64,000 bases of DNA from Agriotes lineatus (lineage: Eukaryota; Arthropoda; Insecta; Coleoptera; Elateridae): positions 60,285,903 to 60,349,902 of the forward strand of contig OW679197.1 of the NCBI GenBank assembly GCA_940337035.1, written 5' to 3'. The translations under genes were made by a program, and so were the position numbers. This document shows positions 32,586 through 41,584 of this stretch, one piece after another (positions within the stretch are counted from its first letter, which is position 1; each line of letters opens with the position of its first letter). The notes under the pieces were generated by a model. That model worked only from the letters and a program-made list of their open reading frames with translations. It did no database searches and was not told where the DNA came from.

Positions 32586-32811
32586 ATTATTCTCCTTAGC
32601 ATAGAATTTCGGCTTAGACCGCGTAGTATTTCTAGATGAACACCCAGCATTCTCTGGCTTAATGTGCCTTGCACCTTGTAAAGTCGAGCAAAAACCCGCG
32701 CGATGGCCATGCTCTTTGGTGGCTCGTGTTGTTCGAGTATCCTGAGAACGAGGATACTTAGGCAGATTTGGCCGTTTTGCTGTTTGTGCGTCCATATTCA
32801 CTAACGTTTCG
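32586..32811 (-). repeat. Inverted copy of the PLE terminal segment
   Basis: About 226 bp, a near-identical inverted repeat of 33,373-33,599. Its inner end lies inside the hammerhead motif: it has GAAACGTTAGTGAA but lacks the CTGATGA half. Confidence 0.88.
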
Positions 32812-33213
32812 TTCACGAGCAAGAAAACTCTGGGTAACGACTTCAGATCGGTAAAAGACAAGAGTCTAAGTTTAAAAACCGCTGGCGTATATCGCATTCC
32901 TTGTTCTTGCGGCTCGAGTTACATTGGACAGACTGGTCGTTCCGTTGATCTAAGACTCCAAGAACACAAAGGCGATTGCAAACACAAACGCATCACAAAA
33001 TCAGCCGTAGCTAAGCATACTTTTACAAATGGGCACACTCTAGAATTTGAGAATGCCAGAGTACTTGCCAGAATACCTCATTACTTCCCGCGAGTGATAC
33101 GTGAAGCCATAGAAATAGAAAAACATCCAAATAATATCAACAGGAAAGATGGCTTTAAGCTTAGTAAAACGTGGACCCCTGTGATACACGATCTAAAGCA
33201 TTACAACCACTGA
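32812..33213 (+). pseudogene. PLE GIY-YIG endonuclease domain (C-terminal part of PLE protein)
   Basis: The plus-strand frame is open from the arm junction to TGA at 33,211-33,213 (about 133 codons) without a start codon. It has AGVYRIPCSCGSSYIGQTGR, a clear Penelope GIY-YIG core with its CxC insertion (the GVY and YIG pair, then the catalytic Arg). Then come LRLQEHK, AVAKHTFTNGHTLEF and a helical tail with REAIEIEKHPNNINRKDGF. The H-x6-GH region and the EIEKHP Glu are family hallmarks. In complete PLEs this domain follows RT and nicks the target; here only this part survives. No stops are present. Confidence 0.9.
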
Positions 33214-33332
33214 GCGTCATACGGCCACGCCCCGCGGATTACGTTGCACTCGGATGACCAACCAGCGTTACGCCAGTCCGCGCGTCTGGCACAGAGGACT
33301 ATAAATAGCTCCACACCGACCTTCGGTTCTTA

Positions 33333-33398
33333 GTGCGACTTTCACTCTGATGATGCAAGCTGCAAGGTCTTGCGAAACGTTAGTGAATATGGACGCAC
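33333..33398 (+). ncRNA. Hammerhead ribozyme motif (type I, PLE-associated)
   Basis: Core CTGATGA at 33,347-33,353 and GAAA at 33,374-33,377. Helix II is GCAAG (33,355-33,359) with CTTGC (33,369-33,373), a 9-nt loop, and one extra U between the core and the helix. Helix I is TTCACT (33,341-33,346) with AGTGAA (33,382-33,387), an internal loop, then GTGCG (33,333-33,337) with CGCAC (33,394-33,398). Helix III would be the self-complementary ACGT (33,377-33,380), which suits a dimeric ribozyme. Predicted cleavage is after T33381. Such minimal type I hammerheads with very short helix III are known from PLEs. Confidence 0.8.
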
Positions 33399-33599
33399 AA
33401 ACAGCAAAACGGCCAAATCTGCCTAAGTATCCTCGTTCTCAGGATACTCGAACAAGACGAGCCACCAAAGAGCATGGCCATCGCGCGGGTTTTTTCTCGA
33501 CTTCACAAGGTGCAAGGCACATTAAGCCAGAGAATGCTGGGTGTTCATCTAGAAATACTACGCGGTCTAAGCCGAAATTCTATGCTAAGGAGAATAATA
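33373..33599 (+). repeat. PLE terminal (pseudo-LTR) segment, right copy
   Basis: Inverted partner of 32,586-32,811. It starts in the hammerhead motif and includes an open frame from ATG 33,388 (MDAQTAKRPNLPKYPRSQD) that may be the start of the PLE protein in a full copy. Confidence 0.85.
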
Positions 33600-33607
33600 C
33601 CGATTCT
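33596..33607 (+). repeat. Target-site duplication of the Penelope-like insertion, right copy
   Basis: AATACCGATTCT, overlapping the last bases of the PLE terminal segment by chance. Confidence 0.8.
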
Positions 33608-34787
33608 ACCGTGTCTATCCATTTAGTTATCTAGTTGGTGATCTGCCACGTCTACGTTTTCAATCCGGCTTTCCTTGTACTAGACGTTTTTTCAAATTCT
33701 CTCCGCGTGTGATATGTCCAAAGAATGTAAGTATTCTACTGTATATAACAGATGATAATCTCTGTTTTGCTTTAAGTTCATTTGGAATAGATACATTGGT
33801 TTTGCGTGCTGTCCATGGTATATGGAGCATTCTCCGCCAGATCCACATTTCAAAAGCGTCTATCCTTCGTCGGTCAGCTATACGGATAGTCCAGGTTTCT
33901 GAAGCGTATTGAAACACGGGTAGAACCAATGTCTGTACGATATTGATCTTCGTGTGTCGTGTTACATTGGAGTTTTTCCATATTGGGGTTAACTGTGTCA
34001 TGGCTGTTTTAGCAAGTTGTATTCTGCAGCGTATTTATGTTCGCAATTTTCATCGCTTGAGATGAGAAATCCTAAATAGATAAATTTATTGACAACTTCA
34101 CAGTCTATAACTTGGCGAGGTGTAGGGTTATTTTCATTTTCCCGGTCAACTATCATGACTTTTGTTTTGGTTGCGTTGATGGTTAAGCCATATTCCGCAC
34201 TTACTTCGTCTACTCTTTGTGTTACAGTTACTAACTCATCCTGCGTTTTTTGCAACCAGCACAATATCATCAGCGTAGCGCAAATTTGAGATCTTTCTAC
34301 CGCCAATAGTGATGCCTCCATTCCAATCCTCGAGAACTTTTCTCATAATATACTCGCTATATATGTTAAATAGGACAGGGGACAAGATACAACCCTGTCT
34401 CACCTCTTTCTCAAATTTGCATTCAGAGGAATACGTGTTTTTAATTCTTATTACAGCAGCGCTGTTGCATTAGAGATTTTTTATTATATTTACTATATGT
34501 CTTGGGACTCCCATCTTCACCATGATAGACCACAATAAATCCCACTTTAGGTTATCAAAAGCTGTAGAATAATCTACAAAGCATAGGTACATTGGTATAT
34601 AATACTCTCTAGCTTTTTCAATCAGTTGTCGCAGATTTAGAATCTGCTCCCTCGTTCCTCTGCCTTTCACAAACCCTGCCTGCTCAGGTGAAATTTGTCT
34701 AGCTATAAAGTTCTGCAGCCGAGAAAGAATAATATATAGCATAATTTTACTGGTATGAGGTATTGGCACCAGCATCCGAAAATTATC
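33608..34787 (-). pseudogene. RTE-type LINE: reverse transcriptase and thumb
   Basis: On the minus strand: PHTSKIMLYIILSRLQNFI, EQAGFVKGRGTREQI and LCFVDYSTAFDNLKWDLLW, then after a stop VRQGCILSPVLFN and the catalytic NLRYADDIVLVA. A frame change precedes LTINATKTKVMIVDR and the thumb MWIWRRMLHIPWTARKTN. The catalytic aspartates are preserved, but at least one stop and one frameshift prevent a full protein. Confidence 0.85.
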
Positions 34788-35225
34788 ACTTATAATACCA
34801 TGAGTAGTCAAAGTTATGTCGGCTATTTTTGCGGTGGTGTCACGAATGTCCATTGCGCTTTGGTATGATTAGGACGAGTGCGCTAGCACGAGTCCTAATC
34901 CCAAGCGCAATGGACATGAGTAGTGATACCACCGCAAAAATAATCTACTTAACTTTGAGTAAGAATGGTATTCGAGGGACTATTTAATGAACCAAACTAC
35001 TTTTTCAAATTAGTTTTCAGTAAATCTAGCAACAAACTATGCAATTTCTATAGTAACAGAACACCAATATTGACTTGTTCTAATAAAAATCACATTTGTT
35101 TAAAATAGTCACTTGAATACTTTCTAGGAAGATATATCCACTGATATTTTTTTGATTGGTCAAGAAACGTCAGCATTCTGGATTTTCATTGGTCACTTTT
35201 TGACAGATGACAGGTGAATTGAATA
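34788..35225. mobile_element. Fold-back MITE inserted in the LINE RT region
   Basis: LINE coding breaks at ...NNCD (35,226 and above) and resumes at NFRMLVPIPHTSK (34,787 and below), so the 438 bp between are an insertion. One end carries the 180-bp palindrome at 34,793-34,972. The rest is AT-rich and non-coding. The target duplication is at most 2-3 bp and unclear, so the superfamily is undetermined. Confidence 0.7.
34793..34972. repeat. 180-bp palindrome
   Basis: Arms of about 85-90 bp are centred near 34,880 (CGAGTGCG CTAGCACGAG). They include ATTTTTGCGGTGG, TGTCCATTGCGCTT and ATTAGGAC blocks matched on the opposite arm, and extend out to AATACCAT on both sides. It would form a long hairpin in single-stranded DNA or RNA. 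Confidence 0.85.
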
Positions 35226-36204
35226 GTCGCAGTTATTAGTAGGACCTTTTTTGTGTAATGGAATTATTATAGAGGTTGTCCATTTACTAGGCCATTCCAT
35301 TAAGAGCCAGATCTTTTGACATGTATTGTGCATGATTTTAAGGTAGTTTTCTGACGCTGCTTTGAGAGTTTCTGCCGAAATTGCATCTATTCCCGGAGCT
35401 TTGTGAGATGCTAGTTTGGCTATGGCGTGCCGTACTTCATCTATTAGAATGTCTGGTTCGTTATTGAATTCAATTCCTGTATTATCAGCCAGATTTTGGC
35501 TTTGATTTTGATTTTCATAGCTATAAAGATTTTCGAAATATCGACGCCATGTTTCGATTATCTTGTCGAGTTCGGTCACTGTCACTCCATTTTCATCCTT
35601 AATGGACCACGTACTAGCTTTAAAAGTTTTTGTTATTTCTCTAATTTTTTGAAAGACTTCCCTGTTATTTAAGATTCAGCATGTTTCTGCATATCAGTAA
35701 ATACTGAGTTCAGGTATGCGTTTTTGTCCCGTCTACATAATTTTTGTATGTCTTTTGTTAGTGTCCTGTATTCCGATATTTTTTCTTCTGTGTTTAGTCC
35801 TGTGGCACAAAGTCTTCTTCTTTTTTCTATATTTCTCGTAGTGTTGTCTGTGATCCACGATTGATGCTTTTTAAATATCTGTTTACTCTGAGAGTTGGTG
35901 GCTGCTTGTACTATAGTGTTTTTTGCATACATATCATTGGATGTGGCGATGTTTTCTGATTTGTTGGTTTTTAGTTGTTGTTCTAAATTCTCAGTAAATG
36001 TACTTGTGTCGGTAATAGGTGGAAGTTTTGTTCTGATAGAGTGTCTTCTACAGAAGCTTAGCTTTATTCGGAAGTTGAAAGAGAGCAATCGGTGGTTGGA
36101 GCCACAAATGGCACCTGGTAGTGTTTTTGCACCCATTATAGATGTCCGCCATCTGGTTTTTATCATAATGAAATCTATTTGATTTTTAGTTTTTCTATGG
36201 GGAG
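35226..36204 (-). pseudogene. RTE-type LINE: end of endonuclease, linker and RT N-terminus
   Basis: On the minus strand: KTKNQIDFIMIKTRWR and GSNHRLLSFNFRIKL (end of the AP-endonuclease), a Lys/Thr-rich linker, then ASHKAPGIDAISAETLKAAS and WTTSIIIPLHKKG, the usual RT N-terminal block. Frame breaks occur near 35,630. Confidence 0.82.
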
Positions 36205-36212
36205 ATGTCCAC

Positions 36213-37021
36213 TAGGGATGGGCGCGTGACGTGAAAATAGTCGTGTCACGTCGAGTCACGGCGTGTCACGTCGTGAACGTGACTAATATTTGAAAATGGT
36301 GACGTGAACGTGAGTGAACGTGAGTGAAAATTTCCAAGGCGTGATTCACGTTTCACGTTAATTTCACGTTAAATAATTAGTAACGAATAAAAAACTGCAG
36401 GGTGCCCCGACTTAACACTGAAAATGTTGATTACGTTTTATTTTTAAACCAATTTATTGTGTAAATATGTAGATAAAATTATTATTCTAATACAAGTAAT
36501 GTTTTGTTTTGTATACCCGCCTTCACTCTAAAAATTTGATCTTTGTACGTAAAAGTACTTTTAAACCTTTGAATTAAAAGTGTTGCCTAGCAACATATAC
36601 CTTCTGCACTCATACCAATAAGGGAAACGTCAACTCCAACGACAACTTTTGGTCTTTGAAGACAGCTGCAAGAAATGTATTTGCGAGAAATCAGTATTTA
36701 TTCCTTGTCGTAAGTTATTGCAGTCAATTTTCATTTATTTCTTTTTGTGTCAACTATTCTGATTGCAACATATCACCTAAATTATGTCACGTGCAAAACA
36801 TATTTTTAGTTCTGTTTAGGGGTTTTTCATTGGTTTTAAATTTTAACATTCTCTTCTCTGAATTTAGATTTTGAAATAAAAACTGCTTGTCACCTCGTGA
36901 GTGGCGTGTCACGCCGTGAACGTGAGCGAACGTGAGCGTGAACGTGCATGAACGTGAGCGTTTAAAGCAAGCGTAAAACTTACGTGACGTGAGTGAAAGC
37001 TCACTCACGCGCCCATCTCTA
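36213..37021. mobile_element. hAT-like non-autonomous element (8-bp TSD)
   Basis: An 809-bp insertion flanked by ATGTCCAC at 36,205-36,212 and 37,022-37,029. The ends are TAGGGATGGGCGCGTGA and, reverse-complemented, TAGAGATGGGCGCGTGA. The 8-bp duplication and the TAG(G/A)GATGGGC termini are typical of hAT elements. Both subterminal regions are dense in CGTGA/GTGAACGTGAG units. The AT-rich middle has no transposase. LINE endonuclease coding continues on both sides, confirming the borders. Confidence 0.9.
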
Positions 37022-37029
37022 ATGTCCAC

Positions 37030-37790
37030 GTGTACAGTCGTCGTATGTGTTGATGAAATAGCGTATTTACAATAGTTATCTGATTCTCTATGCAGAATTG
37101 TATAAGTTTTTCACCATATCTGGTACGTTTTCCAATTACGTCACGTATATGGTCATCTTCTTCAGAAGTTCCAATTTTTGAGTTTAGATCACCCATTATT
37201 ATTAATATTTCACAATTTGAGATTTTTTCAAGTACCGACTTTAGACAGATATAGAAATTGTCGATTTCATCTTCCGTTGCATCCATTGTCGGTGCCTATA
37301 CTTCAATTATATTCAGAGTACATGGTTTTGCTTGAATCTTCATAGCTATGATTCTGTCATTTACAGGTTCATATCCAACTACACATTTGTTGAGGTTGTT
37401 GGATATTAGGAGTGCTACTCCATTTATACTTTCGTCTTTTGTACCAGAAAAGTATACCGTATAATCTGAGGATTAGAAATGGCCTTTCCCACGCCGCGCC
37501 AGTGTGTTTCTGATAGGCCAGCAATTAGGATGTTGTATCTCATAAGTTCTCTGCTAACAATGTCCAGTTTCTCAGTTTGTAGCAGCCCTCATACATTCCA
37601 AGTGCCCATACGTGTCACAGTACGCTCATTTAAATGGTTTTTCCTACCGGTAGCATATTTCGCATTTGGTGCCCAGTGGTCCACCCCCAAATGCCCAGTA
37701 GCCCATTTCACACTCCCTGCCCTGGACGCAAAGAAGCGCCGGATGATATCCGGGTCGACTTGTATATCATGTTTCACATTAACTATATCT
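37030..37790 (-). pseudogene. RTE-type LINE: N-terminal AP-endonuclease
   Basis: On the minus strand: MGTWNV followed by TGA, LLQTEKLDIVSRELMRYNI, then IAGLSETHWRGVGK, and later, in another frame, IIMGDLNSKIGTSEED with the catalytic GDLN box, plus a final YTWT. These are hallmark motifs of the APE-type endonuclease. At least one stop and one frameshift break it. Confidence 0.82.
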
Positions 37791-38150
37791 ATTCATATCC
37801 ATAATGCTCTAGGGAAATAGTGTAGTAATTTTCCACGGCTTTCTACACCGCAGTACTCCAGCCGTTTTAAATACTATATTCTCGCCTGAAGTAGTCCACT
37901 AGCAGGCCGAACCAAGATCATTTCTTTTCCGCCCTCCTGTGGTACTAGTGGGTACTACTGCCCTCCACTAGTCCCGAAAGATATGTAGGAGCCATTAAAT
38001 TCATAATTTGAGAGTTGCCTCTTTTTGCCAGTTTTGGTCCGCCCCGGGTATTTTATTTTCCCGGTACCCGCTATATCTAGGGAGTGTTTCCCTATCCGCC
38101 ACCCGGGAAGACGCCCAGTTGGGAACTAGCAACCCCGCTGGGAAGTTTTA
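37791..38150 (-). other. GC-rich 5' region of the RTE-type LINE
   Basis: Upstream of MGTWNV the sequence is GC-rich with CCCGGG, CCACCCGGGAAGACGCCC-like and CCGGTACCCG blocks. It loses this character at about 38,150, which I take as the LINE 5' end. A promoter function is inferred. Confidence 0.5.
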
Positions 38151-39626
38151 ATATTAAGAACAAATAAATATTTTATTGGCAGCTCGATTTGTTTGTAGTA
38201 ACTTAGCTGAAAGTCATCTTCATGAAAACAACATCAAGTTAACAAAAGTTATGTATTGCGTCGCCTAGTGAAGTTACCCTAGTATAATCGATTTTGTATA
38301 ATCGAAATTATGCAACATAACTTAACTAAATCCAGCCTTCTGATTGGTTGACATCGCTACGAAAAAACTAATCAGTATTAATACTATAAGTACTTCTATA
38401 TTATCGGGTTATATGTAGATAACTTCTTGCACAATATGAGAGTTTGACTGGTTAAATATTCTGTCAAACTGAATTTTGAACTGGTTTACAGTGCTACTGT
38501 GTGATTGGGCCAAGTCGTCACACATTCCCGAGGTTTTCTATGCCCATTTAGTACTCTAGTAACCTGCTTTTCCTGCACTGTGTTGCCAGCAAGTCCTGCC
38601 TGGGCTACTTTAGAATCGCGTGGGTTTTACAGTAGCCATCGAACACTTGCAGTCAATTGTAGTTTGTTTAACAATCTCAATGGATTGTTCAGGTCCTATT
38701 CGATCGCATAAACTGACTCTTTAATAATTTTTATTCTCGGAGCCTCGGAGCGTATTGTTAGTCTCTGCAACACTTTTAATTTGTTTATTTGTTGTAATTT
38801 TAACGTAGTCAGTCTGTTTTCTATAGATTATAGAATATTATAACTGCAAACTTGCTAGCAATATCATTTGAGTTTATGTGTTTTGCTGTGCACCTCATAT
38901 TTATGTATATTTCTTAAATAATCATATGTACATTGTGCTGGCACTGTATACAATTTATTATCTGTGATCATAATACATTGCTACTTGCTACTACTACATC
39001 GTCTTGTTTATGTTGCCGCTACCTAGTTTTGGGCGATTTCTTTCAAAATATTGTTCTTTTGGGACTACTTTTTGGAGTTTACGGGAGACAAGACAGCTGA
39101 ACTCCAGAAACGAGCAAAGATTTCAGGTTAACGGCGGCTAGACCAGCGAATTTGGGCTATATTTTGGGCGATTTCCGGGCTCGCTTGATCTTGATCCTAC
39201 AAAGAGAAGGAAATGGGTTGACGGCGATCGATTATAAGACGTTTCAACCGAAGAAGATGAAGTCAAGGAGGCGAAATCGGTGAAATACTTGTGGAATTTG
39301 ATAAGAAATCGGAATTAAAGTTTTGCCATACACCAACGCTACTTCAACAGAACTTCATAAATATTTTCAGTGGGTTACCTATACACAGGGTGTCCTAGAG
39401 TTAACAATTAAGCTTCAGATTAATTCGTGAATTTTGATTATAGACCTGAAGACGTAATTTTCTCTTCAATTTACTTTTCCTGTACAAGGCTGTTAAACTT
39501 ATCTTTTTCAATTCTTATTACCACCACACCAAGCAGCAAAACAAGTTACTTTTACCAGAATAAAGCCAAGATAACTTAATTTAGTCAAAAGTACGTAATT
39601 TCAACTTCTACTTTTAACCTATAGCG
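38151..39626. other. 1.5 kb without a recognisable gene
   Basis: Holds copy 2 of the dispersed repeat (38,380-38,440) and otherwise only short open frames. A GC-richer patch near 39,060-39,260 is not assignable. Confidence 0.4.
38380..38440 (+). repeat. Dispersed repeat, copy 2 (partner at 32,121-32,183)
   Basis: ACTATAAGTACTTCTATATT followed by ATCGGGTTATATGTAGATAACTT-like sequence, matching copy 1. Confidence 0.7.
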
Positions 39627-39840
39627 AGTTACATGCACCTGCTTATCAAGAACACGACGCCACGCTGATAAGGCACATCCCAGCTCATCGTTATCTCTTT
39701 GCCACATTGCGAATTATGTAAAATGTTATATTCATTCTTTGCTTGTTTGTAACAGAGTTAAGACGGTTTTTGCTTTTACCTGTAATTACGAAATAAAGTT
39801 TATTTTTAAAAAGCTGTTTTTCCGATTTAATCATTTAACT
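39627..39840 (+). repeat. 5' LTR of element 2
   Basis: 214 bp, AGTTACATGCACC...TTTAACT, with an AATAAA polyadenylation signal at 39,792-39,797. Confidence 0.9.
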
Positions 39841-39857
39841 GGCGCAGTCGGTAGGAT
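39840..39857 (+). promoter_or_regulatory. Primer binding site of element 2 (tRNA-Ser)
   Basis: TGGCGCAGTCGGTAGGAT, identical to the primer site of element 1, sharing its first T with the LTR end. Confidence 0.85.
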
Positions 39858-40214
39858 AGTGCGCGGTTGTGGAAAATCTCTTCGCATCGTGTCGGAAAAT
39901 TAGAGACTTTTCGCGACTTTGGAGTTTCAACCCCTTCAGCGTAGATCCTGAACCATTCCTTTGAGGACATCGGGAACAGCATCTCTGTGAGCAGCAAAGG
40001 ATCGGAAAAGGAACACAAAGGTCTACAAACCAAGTAGGTGCCAAATTCCTTTTTGCCTTTCCCAGACCCTCTGTTTAAGGACTTTGGGGAAGATAGGGTA
40101 GTGTGCAGTCTATTGCAGACCATTTAGTATTTAAGAGGATAATTTTGAATAAACATTTGATTAATATTTAACAAATAAGAAATAATTATAATTAGTATCG
40201 ATAAAATATTCTTT

Positions 40215-41584
40215 ATGATTGAAATTGACGAGCTGTTGGATCAGTTAAATAACCTTACGTTTCAAGAAAATCCAACAAGTTCTGACATTGTTCAAATTGA
40301 GGCAGGTTATTCTAATAGTGAGAATAATACAGCATTAAATATGACGAATACTAATGAAACTAATCAACCAAACCAACCGGCTCAAGTGAACTGGAATCTT
40401 TTTAAGTCTAAAATAGAAATTATTAAACCTTTTGATGGCGACAGTGATACTTTGAATAAATTTATTACTCGCTGCGAAAGTTTAATTACAAGTTATAGTA
40501 AATTTAAAGACCCAGAGCTTGATCAACACATTTTCGAATGCATCCAAGAAAAGTTAATGGTAGGGCAGAAGCGATGGTAGGTAATAGAGTAGAATTGAAT
40601 ACCTGGTCGAGTTTAAAGGAGGCTTTAGTGCAGTGTTTTTCGGACCGTAGGGATTTGAATTGCTTAGTGCAGCAATTAACCAGAAATAGGCCGTATAAAG
40701 GTGAACATTTACTAAATTTCGGTAGCCGTCTCCAATTACTAAGAAGCAACGTTGCACAAAGAACAAGCAACGATGTTAAACTTAGTGAATCAGAAAAATT
40801 ATGTCGAATCAATCATTATGATAAAATTGCACTTGATACGTTTATTGCAGGTTGCACTGGTATTTTAAAAAATAACATGCATTTAAAAAAGCCAGCTTCT
40901 TTAGAAGATGCCATGGCATACGTTAATGAATTTGAGAATTTTGAAAGACTTCACGGTAGTTTAAGCGATAACAGTAAACAAACTTCAAAATTAATTTTGG
41001 CAGTAATAGAAATGTGTACCCAACGAACATTCAAAACAATGCCTCATACTCTCAACCCAATGGGTTTCAATCGCACTTTAATGTCCCTCAAAATTTGCAA
41101 AACCAAAATTTCTCAGTAAAGCCAGTATGGACCAATCAGCCTATAAATATTCAACCCAAACAACAACCTCCTAGAAGATACCCCACTAATCGGGAAGTTT
41201 TTGGTCCACCTCGTAATGTGTTTAGACCAAACCAAATTCCAACAAACCAATTGCCTAAACCGGAGCCCATGTCAACGACATCGAGACATCCAACAACGTT
41301 TTCGAAAAGATCCCCTACGCAACAATTTCATAAACCGCAGTTTTTCAATCAAAACTCTCAAAACTACACGCAAATGAATGCGATAGCGAGAACTTAGATT
41401 CTTGCAATGTGTTTGATTCAGAAACTTTTAATTATGATGAGATACGAAATGATCCTTTAGAGGAGCAGTATCAAAATTGCGAAAACGATTACAATAATGA
41501 ACAATACTACGGAAATGACATTGAATCGGATACCACTGAAACTGAAAATTTTCCCTTGGACAGCCGAACACAAAAACAAACCTA
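40215..41584 (+). pseudogene. gag: Gag of element 2, frameshifted
   Basis: Starts MIEIDELLDQLNNLTF. A capsid-like region (KSKIEIIKPFDGDSDTLNKF, then NTWSSLKEALVQCFSDRRDL and LLNFGSRLQLLRS) is followed by an N/Q/P/R-rich part and an acidic tail (DSETFNYDEIRNDPLEEQY). The overall plan matches the element 1 Gag, including lack of a zinc knuckle. The reading frame changes near 40,550, near 41,000 and near 41,380, so no single protein is encoded as the sequence stands. Confidence 0.82.

Larger units (their letters stand above)
32556..33595 (+). mobile_element. Penelope-like element (PLE), 5'-truncated copy with inverted terminal segment
   Basis: This 1,040-bp insertion in the LINE has a 12-bp target duplication. 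Order: about 30 bp unassigned, an inverted copy (32,586-32,811) of the right terminal segment, an ORF with the PLE GIY-YIG endonuclease, a 3' region with a hammerhead ribozyme, and the terminal segment (33,373-33,595+). PLEs commonly carry pseudo-LTRs in direct or inverted orientation and hammerhead motifs within them, so the structure fits. RT is missing through 5' truncation. Confidence 0.85.
32403..38150 (-). mobile_element. RTE-type LINE, near full length but dead, with three nested insertions
   Basis: On the minus strand the order is a GC-rich 5' region (about 38,150-37,790), AP-endonuclease (MGTWNV start, MGDLNSKIG near 37,180, then TWTSP...KNQIDFIMIK split by a hAT insertion), linker, RT (FVDYSTAFDNLKWDLLW, VRQGCILSPVLFN, NLRYADDIVLVA near 34,275), thumb (MWIWRRMLHIPWTARKTN) and a C-terminal RQKWRKAVRRS tail ending at 32,458. 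It closes with a short GAAGAAG tail at 32,403-32,411. Stops and frameshifts are scattered through it (for example TGA right after MGTWNV). Without the 1.04-, 0.44- and 0.81-kb insertions it is about 3.4 kb, a normal RTE length. Confidence 0.85.
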
